Position numbers and translations under genes: made by a program. 7,576 nucleotides of DNA from an uncultured Bacteroidales bacterium. GTDB taxonomy: Bacteria; Bacteroidota; Bacteroidia; Bacteroidales; UBA932. Location: assembly GCA_900322025.1 (NCBI GenBank), contig ONYJ01000002.1:1-7576 (forward strand). The letters are read 5' to 3'. Each line of letters opens with the position of its first letter. Position 1 is the stretch's first letter. The notes under the pieces were generated by a model, which saw nothing but the letters and a program-made list of their open reading frames with translations, was not told where the DNA came from and did not search any database. Shown one piece after another: positions 1 to 4,891 of this stretch.

Positions 1-972
1 AAATTCCAAAATGCCAAACTTATCGTAATTACCGTTCAATAAGATACCTATGGAATCTGGTATGTGGTAATCGGTGTTGTCTATCATGAGCCCCAAAAGC
101 AGAGAGGCGGCATTCTCTTCGTCCATGTTAAAGTTGCCCGGAGTACATTCCGAACCTATTATCAGGTGCGGATTGTAAATATTTTTGAGTTCTTGCCACG
201 GAAAGTTATTGTATAATCCGCCATCGTAGAGCAAATTGCCGTTATTGTTTACAGGTTTGAAAACAAGTGGAATAGACATAGATGCCCTTATGGCGGTACC
301 GAGGTTGCCGTGCCTTTCTATTCTTTGCCGGTGATGGTTAAGATCTGTGGTGATGCAAAAGAAAGGTATCATTAGGTTGTTAAAATCGTATCCGCATGCC
401 TTGCTTGCCGGTGCAAAAATTTCTAACACGGCCAAATCCATGGGGTAAGAAGATATTAAAGAAGTGGGTAAGGCTAACTGAAATCTCTTAACGGTATCGC
501 CTGTCATATTTCTGATGGCGCCTAAATTGAGTTTTGCCATGGTAGCATCGGGATCGCTTTTATAGTAGTACTCGGCATAGGGAATTTCTGCCTTGCCTTT
601 AGACCAAGCGTTAAAACTATGGCTCTTGATTAGGGCTATCATTTCGTCTGTGCTATAGCCTATGGCATATAAGCCGCCTATTATGGCTCCCATAGAAGTG
701 CCGCAGATATAATCTATAGGCACATTGTTTTCTTCGAGGGCTTTAATTACTCCTATGTGAGACAAACCTTTGGCTCCACCCCCACTTAAAACCAATCCTA
801 CTTTGTAGTCTGTTTTTGAGGTGTCTTGTGCATACAGCGTATTTTGCCGAGCAACATTGCTCGGGCTTGTGCCGTATGCTCGGTTAAATGTAAACAGTGC
901 AACAAAAATACAAGTTATTGCTATAAAACCAGTTTTGACGCTTTTGTAGCCTATGTAAGAACTCCACCTCAT
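1..972 (-). CDS. Patatin-like phospholipase, exported, N-terminal part (cut by left edge)
   Basis: The minus-strand frame from ATG 972-970 is open for 324 codons to the left edge, so the C-terminus is missing. Seen: the complete patatin catalytic signature, with oxyanion-hole loop GGGAKG (residues 64-69), nucleophile elbow GTSMG with Ser93, and catalytic Asp in DGG (Asp250). Known: this Ser-Asp dyad hydrolyses acyl esters of membrane lipids. The first 34 residues hold a basic stretch (K10, K13) then a hydrophobic segment (about 15-29), consistent with a signal peptide or anchor, so the protein probably acts in the envelope. In many Bacteroidota, patatin proteins with this arrangement continue into a POTRA and outer-membrane beta-barrel region; here that part would lie outside the window, so this is inference. 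The start is chosen because the next in-frame ATG (Met94) is inside the nucleophile motif. It is transcribed away from the isomerase gene. Family assignment is secure; substrate is unknown. Confidence 0.93.
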   Translation of the reverse strand, partial: MRWSSYIGYKSVKTGFIAITCIFVALFTFNRAYGTSPSNVARQNTLYAQDTSKTDYKVGLVLSGGGAKGLSHIGVIKALEENNVPIDYICGTSMGAIIGGLYAIGYSTDEMIALIKSHSFNAWSKGKAEIPYAEYYYKSDPDATMAKLNLGAIRNMTGDTVKRFQLALPTSLISSYPMDLAVLEIFAPASKACGYDFNNLMIPFFCITTDLNHHRQRIERHGNLGTAIRASMSIPLVFKPVNNNGNLLYDGGLYNNFPWQELKNIYNPHLIIGSECTPGNFNMDEENAASLLLGLMIDNTDYHIPDSIGILLNGNYDKFGILEF

Positions 973-980
973 ACGAACTC

Positions 981-988
981 CAAAGTTA
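981..988 (-). promoter_or_regulatory. Candidate -7 box (TAACTTTG) for the patatin gene
   Basis: Read on the minus strand, 988-981 is TAACTTTG, matching the Bacteroidetes -7 consensus TAnnTTTG. A TTG lies upstream at 1014-1012 with a 23-bp spacer, longer than the usual 19-21. Only 8 bp separate the box from the ATG at 972, so a transcript starting here would have almost no leader. It may be real with a nearly leaderless mRNA, or a chance match. Confidence 0.4.
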
Positions 989-999
989 GTGAATATTTA

Positions 1000-1007
1000 T
1001 AACTTTG
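1000..1007 (+). promoter_or_regulatory. Candidate -7 box (TAACTTTG) for the isomerase gene
   Basis: TAACTTTG matches TAnnTTTG and lies 46 bp before the ATG at 1054, giving a predicted leader of about 40 nt. No clear -33 TTG sits at the expected distance, so the promoter may be weak. It is the mirror image of the box at 981-988 on the other strand. Confidence 0.5.
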
Positions 1008-1053
1008 TAGCCAACGAATGTTTGAACTGTTTTAAACTTTTTACAAGATACTT

Positions 1054-1725
1054 ATGAAGATATTTTTAATTGCAGCAATGTTCTCTTTCTTGTTTTTTGC
1101 TTGCAAGGGAGGAGAAAAAGAAACTCAAAACCAGACCCCGCAGCCGGCACAGCAGCCAGAGCCTGAGAAAAAGCAGCCACAACTTGCTTTTGATCCGGAT
1201 TCTTTAGGGGTAGAACCACAATTTGACATAGTAACTTCTATGGGTACTATACGCATAAAGCTCTACGAAGATACACCTAAGCACAAGGCCAACTTTATTC
1301 GCCTTGCCTCTCAGAAGTATTACAATGATATTACATTCCATAGGGTGATTCGTGATTTTATGATTCAGACAGGAGATCCTTACACAAGAGATTATCCGGA
1401 TCGTACCGATATTTTTGGTACAGGTGGGCCGGGGTATACAGTAGCGGCAGAGATAATTCCTGCTCATAAACATAAGAAAGGAGCCTTAGCGGCTGCTCGC
1501 AAGGGAGATGCCGCAAATCCTGAGCGCGCATCATCCGGCAGCCAGTTTTACATTGTACACGACGCAAATGCCTGTGCGCAGTTAGATGGTGCCTATACCG
1601 TTTTTGGAGAAACTGTAAGCGGGCTTGATGTTGTAGATAAGATAGCTACAGTGCGCACCGGTGCCAGAAAACGCGATTTACCCGATACGGATATTAAGAT
1701 TATATCAATACTTCCGGCAAAGTAA
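1054..1725 (+). CDS. Cyclophilin-type peptidyl-prolyl cis-trans isomerase, lipoprotein
   Basis: A 223-residue protein predicted to catalyse cis-trans isomerisation of Xaa-Pro bonds in envelope proteins. Residues 1-16 are hydrophobic and end in FFA-Cys17, a relaxed lipobox typical of this phylum, so it should be lipid-anchored and periplasm-facing or outer-membrane associated. A flexible Gln/Pro/Glu-rich linker (about 18-45) precedes the cyclophilin domain (about 55-222). Active-site counterparts are visible: FHRVI with Arg97, then Phe102, Met103 and Gln105 in DFMIQTGD, SQFYI at 163-167, and LDGAYTVFG at 177-185. Aligned by eye to human cyclophilin A, the Trp121 position is Gln176 and the His126 position is Tyr181; bacterial family members often differ there, so activity is still expected while cyclosporin binding is not. 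Start supported by the signal sequence directly after it; no Shine-Dalgarno is present. Single-gene unit. No terminator is visible directly after the stop; the first lies at 1883. Confidence 0.93.
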   Translation: MKIFLIAAMFSFLFFACKGGEKETQNQTPQPAQQPEPEKKQPQLAFDPDSLGVEPQFDIVTSMGTIRIKLYEDTPKHKANFIRLASQKYYNDITFHRVIRDFMIQTGDPYTRDYPDRTDIFGTGGPGYTVAAEIIPAHKHKKGALAAARKGDAANPERASSGSQFYIVHDANACAQLDGAYTVFGETVSGLDVVDKIATVRTGARKRDLPDTDIKIISILPAK

Positions 1726-1817
1726 AATATTTTTATTAAAATTAACCACTGATAATCAAAGCATTAGTAAGAAATATTGAAGATTTTCGCAGATTTTGTT
1801 CAGCTCTGCCGAATTTG

Positions 1818-1833
1818 TGGCACGGGCTTTGCA
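1818..1833 (+). promoter_or_regulatory. Sigma-54 (RpoN) -24/-12 promoter, exact core match
   Basis: The 16 bases TGGCACGGGCTTTGCA match the sigma-54 consensus TGGCACG-N4-TTGC(A/T) at every fixed position, with the invariant GG (1819-1820) and GC (1831-1832) exactly 10 bp apart. Only the less conserved base before TGG (G instead of pyrimidine) deviates. The predicted start is near 1843-1845. Sigma-54 promoters need an enhancer-binding activator; its site is not identifiable here, though AGATTTT occurs twice at 10-bp spacing (1781-1787, 1791-1797) and GCAGA/TCTGC form a small inverted repeat (1789-1793, 1805-1809). No rpoN gene is in the window, so use of this site is inferred. Confidence 0.6.
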
Positions 1834-1842
1834 ATTACTAAA

Positions 1843-1916
1843 GCGTAGTTTTTTCATAGGTTAATTTTTAGGTTTGAGAAATGGGTTGGCTAAGAAGCCA
1901 GCCCTTTTTCGTTTTT
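1843..1916 (+). ncRNA. Putative sigma-54-dependent small RNA (about 65-75 nt)
   Basis: This is an inferred transcription unit, not a recognised RNA family. It would run from the predicted start of the sigma-54 promoter to the T-tract of the intrinsic terminator at 1883-1916. The 5' half is U-rich and probably single-stranded, with a six-T run at 1849-1854; the 3' end is the terminator hairpin. That layout, a single-stranded U-rich segment plus a terminator stem, resembles a trans-acting small RNA. The alternative is that the segment is just the distal 3' untranslated region of the isomerase mRNA, possibly with a processed 3'-end RNA. Confidence 0.35.
1883..1916 (+). terminator. Rho-independent terminator upstream of rpsP
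   Basis: Arms GGGTTGGCT (1883-1891) and AGCCAGCCC (1896-1904) form a 9-bp stem with one G-U pair and an AAGA tetraloop (1892-1895). Five T (1905-1909) and, after CG, five more (1912-1916) follow. It would end transcripts from the isomerase gene and from the sigma-54 promoter at 1818, and insulate rpsP. The upstream side is not A-rich, so it works mainly on plus-strand transcripts. Confidence 0.85.
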
Positions 1917-1944
1917 GCATTTACTAAATTTTTAAGTATATTTG
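1915..1944 (+). promoter_or_regulatory. Bacteroidetes housekeeping promoter of rpsP-rimM
   Basis: TTG at 1915-1917 and TATATTTG at 1937-1944 are separated by exactly 19 bp, a full match to the TTG-N19-TAnnTTTG promoter of this phylum. The predicted start is around 1950-1952, giving a leader of about 55 nt before the rpsP ATG. The -33 element is made from the end of the preceding terminator's T-tract, so terminator and promoter interlock. Confidence 0.8.
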
Positions 1945-1945
1945 C

Positions 1946-1968
1946 AGCCCTTCTCGAGTAGAAGGGCT
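1946..1968 (+). promoter_or_regulatory. Hairpin at the rpsP transcription start / leader
   Basis: AGCCCTTCT (1946-1954) and AGAAGGGCT (1960-1968) are perfect 9-base inverted repeats around a CGAGT loop. The repeat begins 2 bp after the -7 box, so it spans the predicted start site. It is followed by TTATATAATTATATTAAT rather than a T-run, so it does not look like a terminator. It could be a DNA operator that overlaps the start site, or an RNA stem at the extreme 5' end that protects the mRNA or serves r-protein feedback. Role unknown. Confidence 0.6.
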
Positions 1969-2005
1969 TATATAATTATATTAATAACATTAAAAACTCA
2001 CAGTT

Positions 2006-2596
2006 ATGTCTGTAAAAATCCGTCTTTCACGTCATGGAAAGAAGAATTATGCCTTCTTCCATATTTTGGCGACCGATGTTAGGGCTCCACGTGATAGCCG
2101 TTTTATTGAGCTTTTGGGTTCTTACGACCCTAATACCAATCCGGCTACCATTGTATTGAATGTAGATAGGGCTGTTTATTGGCTTCAGAATGGAGCACAG
2201 CCTACTATAACAGCAAGAAGAATTCTTTCTTACAAAGGTGCTCTTCTGAAAAAGCACCTTGCAGAAGGTGTTAAAAAGGGCGCTCTTACACAAGAGCAGG
2301 CTGATGCTAAGTTCAATGCCTGGGTGGTAGAAAAAGAGGCCAAGGTAGAAAAGAAAAAAGAGAATCTGAAGGCTTCTAAGGCAGATGCCAAGAAAGCTGC
2401 CGTTGAGGCAGAAAGCAAGGTAAATGCTGCAAGAGCAGAAGAGCTTGCAAAGAAGAAGGCAGAGGCCGAAAAGGCTGCTGAAGAAGCTCGCAAAGCCGCT
2501 GAGTCTGATGCTGCTGCTGCAGAGCAGGCAGAAGCTCCGGCAGAAGAGGCTCCAGCTGCAGAAACTCCTGCAGAGGAAGCGCCTAAGGCCGAATAG
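2006..2596 (+). CDS. rpsP: Small ribosomal subunit protein S16 with long C-terminal extension
   Basis: A 30S subunit protein needed for assembly of the 16S rRNA 5' domain. Residues 1-90 are the S16 core: VKIRLSRHGKKN (3-14), the RDSRFIELLGSYDP stretch (29-42) and YWLQNGAQPT (58-67) are diagnostic. S16 is usually about 80-90 residues; this one has 196. The extra part is a Lys/Glu/Ala-rich, probably helical or coiled-coil region (about 105-170) followed by an acidic Pro/Ala/Glu tail (171-196) in which AEEAP occurs twice. Extensions of this kind are known in Bacteroidota S16, so this is a clade trait rather than a fusion or frameshift. ATG 2006 is the natural start because the conserved N-terminus begins at residue 2; no Shine-Dalgarno is seen. 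It is the first gene of an operon with rimM, 33 bp downstream, under the promoter at 1915-1944. Confidence 0.97.
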   Translation: MSVKIRLSRHGKKNYAFFHILATDVRAPRDSRFIELLGSYDPNTNPATIVLNVDRAVYWLQNGAQPTITARRILSYKGALLKKHLAEGVKKGALTQEQADAKFNAWVVEKEAKVEKKKENLKASKADAKKAAVEAESKVNAARAEELAKKKAEAEKAAEEARKAAESDAAAAEQAEAPAEEAPAAETPAEEAPKAE

Positions 2597-2629
2597 TTTT
2601 GTGCTTTCTGTTAATTAACCCTGCCTACG

Positions 2630-3145
2630 ATGCAGTTTACTTCCTGCGCTCAGATAGCTAAAACCTACGGAAATAAGGGAGAACTTCTCCTCAGAGTAGA
2701 GTCTGACCGCTTTTCTGAACTCTTAGAAGTATGTGAAAATACAGAAAAAGAAATTGAGGAACCGGTGTTCATTTATTTTGATGGACTTCCGGTTCCTTTC
2801 TTTATAACTTCTGCCCATCATCGTTCTAATAATGCTTGGATAGTGTTTTTTTCTACCATCAGAGATACTGTGCATGCAGAAGAGGTTGTTGGCAAAGAAC
2901 TTCTGCTAATAGCCTCCGAACAGGATCGTTTAGAAAACTTAGATACTCTTGTTGGTTACTCTGTAGTATCGGAGGAGGACAAAAGAGTTGGTACCATATC
3001 CAAAGTGTACGAATACCCGGGCAATATCTGTTTAGAACTTAAAGAAACAGGAATTCTCATTCCTTTTCACGAAGATTTAGTGCGTTCTTTCGACCAGAAA
3101 AACAAAACCATTTCAATGGTGATTCCGACAGGTCTTATCAAATAA
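2630..3145 (+). CDS. rimM: Ribosome maturation factor RimM (16S rRNA processing)
   Basis: A 171-residue protein of normal family length. RimM binds S19 and helps mature the 30S head domain. The N-terminal RimM domain is marked by QIAKTYGNKGELL (8-20) and by WIVFFSTIRDTVHAEEVVG (70-88), the latter corresponding to the conserved W-D-AE segment. The C-terminal PRC-barrel (about 105-170) shows LVGYSVVSEE, VGTISKVYEYPGN, LIPFHEDLV and the terminal IPTGLI. It follows rpsP by 33 bp with no terminator or promoter between, so it is probably cotranscribed. In E. coli the operon continues with trmD and rplS; here it stops after rimM. The next gene is convergent, its stop codon only 19 bp away, and no hairpin terminator is visible in that gap. 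Confidence 0.95.
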   Translation: MQFTSCAQIAKTYGNKGELLLRVESDRFSELLEVCENTEKEIEEPVFIYFDGLPVPFFITSAHHRSNNAWIVFFSTIRDTVHAEEVVGKELLLIASEQDRLENLDTLVGYSVVSEEDKRVGTISKVYEYPGNICLELKETGILIPFHEDLVRSFDQKNKTISMVIPTGLIK

Positions 3146-3164
3146 AACTTTAGTGTACGGCAAG

Positions 3165-4103
3165 TTAGAGGCTCTCGATATATTTTTTGGGAGTGATGCC
3201 GGTTTCTTTTTTAAAGAACTTGCCAAAAGAAGATTGATCAGCAAAATTCAGTTTTTCTGCAGTATCTTTTATAGTAGCCCCTGGCAAGCGGAGCATATTC
3301 TTGGCCTTGCTTACAACATGTTGTGCTATTAGCTGAGATGCTGTTTGCCCCGTTTCTTCTTTAAGAATGAGGCTTAGATATTGTACGCTGATAAAGAGCT
3401 TGTTTGCATAGAAGGAAGGATAGTGCTCCTTTGTTACATGATCTCTGAGCAAAAGCACAAATTTGCTCATAAGTTCTTGCTTTCTCGAAATGGATTTAGA
3501 TTGTAAACCAATGTGCTCCCTGGCCGAAATCAGAGAAAAGAGTTCTGTCATCACAATAGAAAGTGATGGAATGATTAGGTATTCCTTGATTTCTTGTCTT
3601 GTGTCTTTCAGATATTGATAAAGAAGCTCAAAACTATCGCTTATCTTGTTGAAAGATTCTTCGTTCATTTCAAAGTGTGGCCTCTGGAAAATATCAGACA
3701 TATCGTGCGTGGGAAGTGGCTTTGGGCCACCATCGCTATTACCCAAACGATCCAGCACATCTCTCTTTATAATAAGAAGAAAAAAGCGTCCTCCGGTAGA
3801 AAGATCTGCACCGCTTATGGCATTTATGGGAGATATTAGAAGCAGAGACTTTTCCGGAATAGAATAATGCTTAAAATCGAGAGATACATCGAGAGTGCCA
3901 TCCAAAACCAGCAGGGCGGTTAGGGCATCAAATCTATAGGAATGGGTAATTAAGCCGGATGAAGCTTTTACTATCAGCTCTTTATTAAAGTCTGTAGCCC
4001 TAATCATCATAATCTCGTTCTTGAAGCTATATCCTCCAAAATAACCGGCCAGATCGGTCATGTTTAAGTCTATGCTTTGGATTTTGTTCTCTTGCGTAGT
4101 CAT
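3165..4103 (-). CDS. AraC-family transcriptional regulator
   Basis: A 312-residue DNA-binding regulator. The C-terminal quarter is the AraC double helix-turn-helix: the first helix-turn-helix lies near residues 230-252 (ANKLFISVQYLSLILKEETG) and the second near 277-308, with the family signature TAEKLNFADQSSFGKFFKKE followed by GITPKKY. The N-terminal about 180 residues contain a small beta-rich, cupin-like effector-binding region (for example LDGTLDVSLDF and the IPEKSLLLISP segment), with no recognisable ligand. Start at ATG 4103 lies just downstream of TATTTTTG on the minus strand. It is divergent from the tetR-type efflux operon over 170 bp, an arrangement often meaning shared control, so it may regulate or respond with the pump; this is inference. 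It ends 19 bp from rimM in convergent orientation. Confidence 0.92.
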   Translation of the reverse strand: MTTQENKIQSIDLNMTDLAGYFGGYSFKNEIMMIRATDFNKELIVKASSGLITHSYRFDALTALLVLDGTLDVSLDFKHYSIPEKSLLLISPINAISGADLSTGGRFFLLIIKRDVLDRLGNSDGGPKPLPTHDMSDIFQRPHFEMNEESFNKISDSFELLYQYLKDTRQEIKEYLIIPSLSIVMTELFSLISAREHIGLQSKSISRKQELMSKFVLLLRDHVTKEHYPSFYANKLFISVQYLSLILKEETGQTASQLIAQHVVSKAKNMLRLPGATIKDTAEKLNFADQSSFGKFFKKETGITPKKYIESL

Positions 4104-4122
4104 TTTAATTATAATTCTGGAA

Positions 4123-4130
4123 CAAAAATA
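4123..4130 (-). promoter_or_regulatory. Candidate proximal -7 box of the araC-type gene
   Basis: Minus-strand TATTTTTG matches TAnnTTTG and lies 19 bp before the ATG at 4103, predicting a leader of about 12 nt. No TTG is found at the expected -33 position, so an activator or a degenerate -33 element would be needed. AT-rich context raises the chance of coincidence. Confidence 0.4.
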
Positions 4131-4168
4131 ATGAAAATTTATGCTTTAAGAATGGATTTTTTGTAGAA

Positions 4169-4184
4169 TCTGTATAGAAACAGA
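4169..4184. promoter_or_regulatory. Candidate operator: TCTGT-N6-ACAGA inverted repeat
   Basis: Perfect 5-base arms TCTGT (4169-4173) and ACAGA (4180-4184) flank six bases. It lies in the middle of the divergent region between the AraC- and TetR-type genes, just downstream of the distal minus-strand -7 box. Size and symmetry suit a dimeric regulator, but the arms are short and chance cannot be excluded. Confidence 0.35.
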
Positions 4185-4185
4185 C

Positions 4186-4193
4186 CAAAAATA
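4186..4193 (-). promoter_or_regulatory. Candidate distal -7 box of the araC-type gene
   Basis: A second, identical minus-strand TATTTTTG occurs 63 bp upstream of the first. Transcription from here would start close to 4180, inside the inverted repeat at 4169-4184, so that repeat could act as an operator. Again no good -33 TTG is visible. Confidence 0.3.
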
Positions 4194-4197
4194 TACG

Positions 4198-4212
4198 ATT
4201 ATGGCCTATAAT
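4198..4212. promoter_or_regulatory. Candidate operator: ATTAT-N5-ATAAT inverted repeat
   Basis: Perfect 5-base arms around GGCCT, located 18 bp upstream of the candidate plus-strand -7 box at 4231. AT-only arms make coincidence fairly likely. It is listed because it is one of three dyads in this 170-bp region. Confidence 0.25.
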
Positions 4213-4230
4213 AGTTTCTTCTGTTAGTAT

Positions 4231-4238
4231 CATCTTTG
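4231..4238 (+). promoter_or_regulatory. Candidate -7 box of the efflux operon (CATCTTTG)
   Basis: CATCTTTG differs from TAnnTTTG only at the first base, and is the best plus-strand match upstream of the TetR-type gene. Predicted start about 4245, leader about 29 nt. No TTG at the -33 spacing. A weak promoter would fit a repressed or inducible pump operon. Confidence 0.4.
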
Positions 4239-4244
4239 TATCGT

Positions 4245-4259
4245 CTTACACAAGGTAAG
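4245..4259. promoter_or_regulatory. Candidate TetR operator: CTTAC-N5-GTAAG at the operon start site
   Basis: Arms CTTAC (4245-4249) and GTAAG (4255-4259) surround ACAAG and coincide with the predicted transcription start of the tetR-led operon, the position expected for autorepression by a TetR-type protein. TTACACA is also directly repeated 16 bp apart (4246-4252 and 4262-4268). Binding is inferred, not shown. Confidence 0.4.
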
Positions 4260-4273
4260 TTTTACACACTAAA

Positions 4274-4864
4274 ATGATAAGAAGAGAGCAAATATTGGAA
4301 TCAGCATTTAATGCGTTTACCTCCAGAGGTATAAAGGAGGTAAAAATGGAAGATATTGCAGCTTCCCTTAAAATCTCCAAGAAAACTCTTTATGAATTTT
4401 TCGGAAGTAAGAAGGAACTTTTGGTTCAATGTCTGGAGTATAAGTTTCCGCAACTTTTAGAGAAGAATTCCAAAATAATCAAGTGTATGCCTAATCCTCT
4501 TACGGCGCTTGTTTTCTGTGCGGTAGAAAATATAAGATTCTGGAGTAGCTTTAGTGATAAGTTTATCAGCGAAGCAGAACGCATGCCGGAGCTCAGCGAT
4601 TACAGGATTTCTGTTAAAAACGAACTCGACGGACATAGCAGCAAGTTACTCGGGGGTTGTGTTGCTGAGGGTTACTTAGAAGAAGAGAATTCTAAGAGAC
4701 TCGTGTCTGTTTTTATGGACAATCTCCGCAACTTTGACGAGTTTAAGAATCCGGAAGTCTTTCCTTCTCAGCTTTGTTTTTCTATAGTAATTACAATTTT
4801 GGGAGGTTTGTGTACCAAGAAAGGCAAGATGATATTAGACGAACTGAAGAACAATTATAGTTAA
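4274..4864 (+). CDS. TetR/AcrR-family transcriptional regulator
   Basis: A 196-residue regulator of typical TetR length. The N-terminal DNA-binding domain is clear: REQILESAFNAFTSRGIKEVKM (residues 4-25) leads into the helix-turn-helix DIAASLKISKKTLYEFFGSKKELL (27-50), with the family's TLYxFFxSKxEL recognition-helix pattern. The rest (about 55-196) is the helical ligand-binding and dimerisation part, too divergent to predict a ligand. It is the first gene of the pump operon, 27 bp before the outer-membrane channel gene. By family precedent it represses its own operon until a pump substrate binds, probably through a site near 4245-4259. ATG 4274 is chosen as the only start leaving the helix-turn-helix domain at its usual distance from the N-terminus. 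Confidence 0.93.
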   Translation: MIRREQILESAFNAFTSRGIKEVKMEDIAASLKISKKTLYEFFGSKKELLVQCLEYKFPQLLEKNSKIIKCMPNPLTALVFCAVENIRFWSSFSDKFISEAERMPELSDYRISVKNELDGHSSKLLGGCVAEGYLEEENSKRLVSVFMDNLRNFDEFKNPEVFPSQLCFSIVITILGGLCTKKGKMILDELKNNYS

Positions 4865-4891
4865 AGCAGAAAATATATAATAGTAATAGAT

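Noticed and set aside
1204..1567. Minus-strand open frames of 89 and 69 codons inside the isomerase gene.
   Set aside because: They are antisense shadows of a gene with a clear conserved protein; their translations show no domain or signal features.
1881..1961. A 26-codon plus-strand open frame (starts MGWLRSQPFF) within the terminator/promoter region upstream of rpsP.
   Set aside because: It runs through the terminator stem, its T-tract and the rpsP promoter, whose sequences are explained by those roles, and its hydrophobic composition follows from the T-rich DNA. A leader peptide is not excluded but nothing supports it.
1946..1968. Reading the hairpin before rpsP as a second terminator.
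   Set aside because: No T-run follows the stem; the downstream bases are mixed A/T, so an element at the leader start is more likely.
2424..2593. Repeated GCAGAAGAGG-like units considered as a CRISPR or tandem repeat locus.
   Set aside because: The units are irregular, in frame and encode the AEEAP-type tail of S16; there are no spacers.
2230..2618. Open frames on both strands over the S16 tail (87 codons minus, 64 codons plus), the first rich in Ala/Ser/Phe and the second in Leu/Gln/Arg.
   Set aside because: Repetitive GCA/GAA/AAG codons of the Ala/Glu/Lys tail automatically create long stop-free frames of skewed composition.
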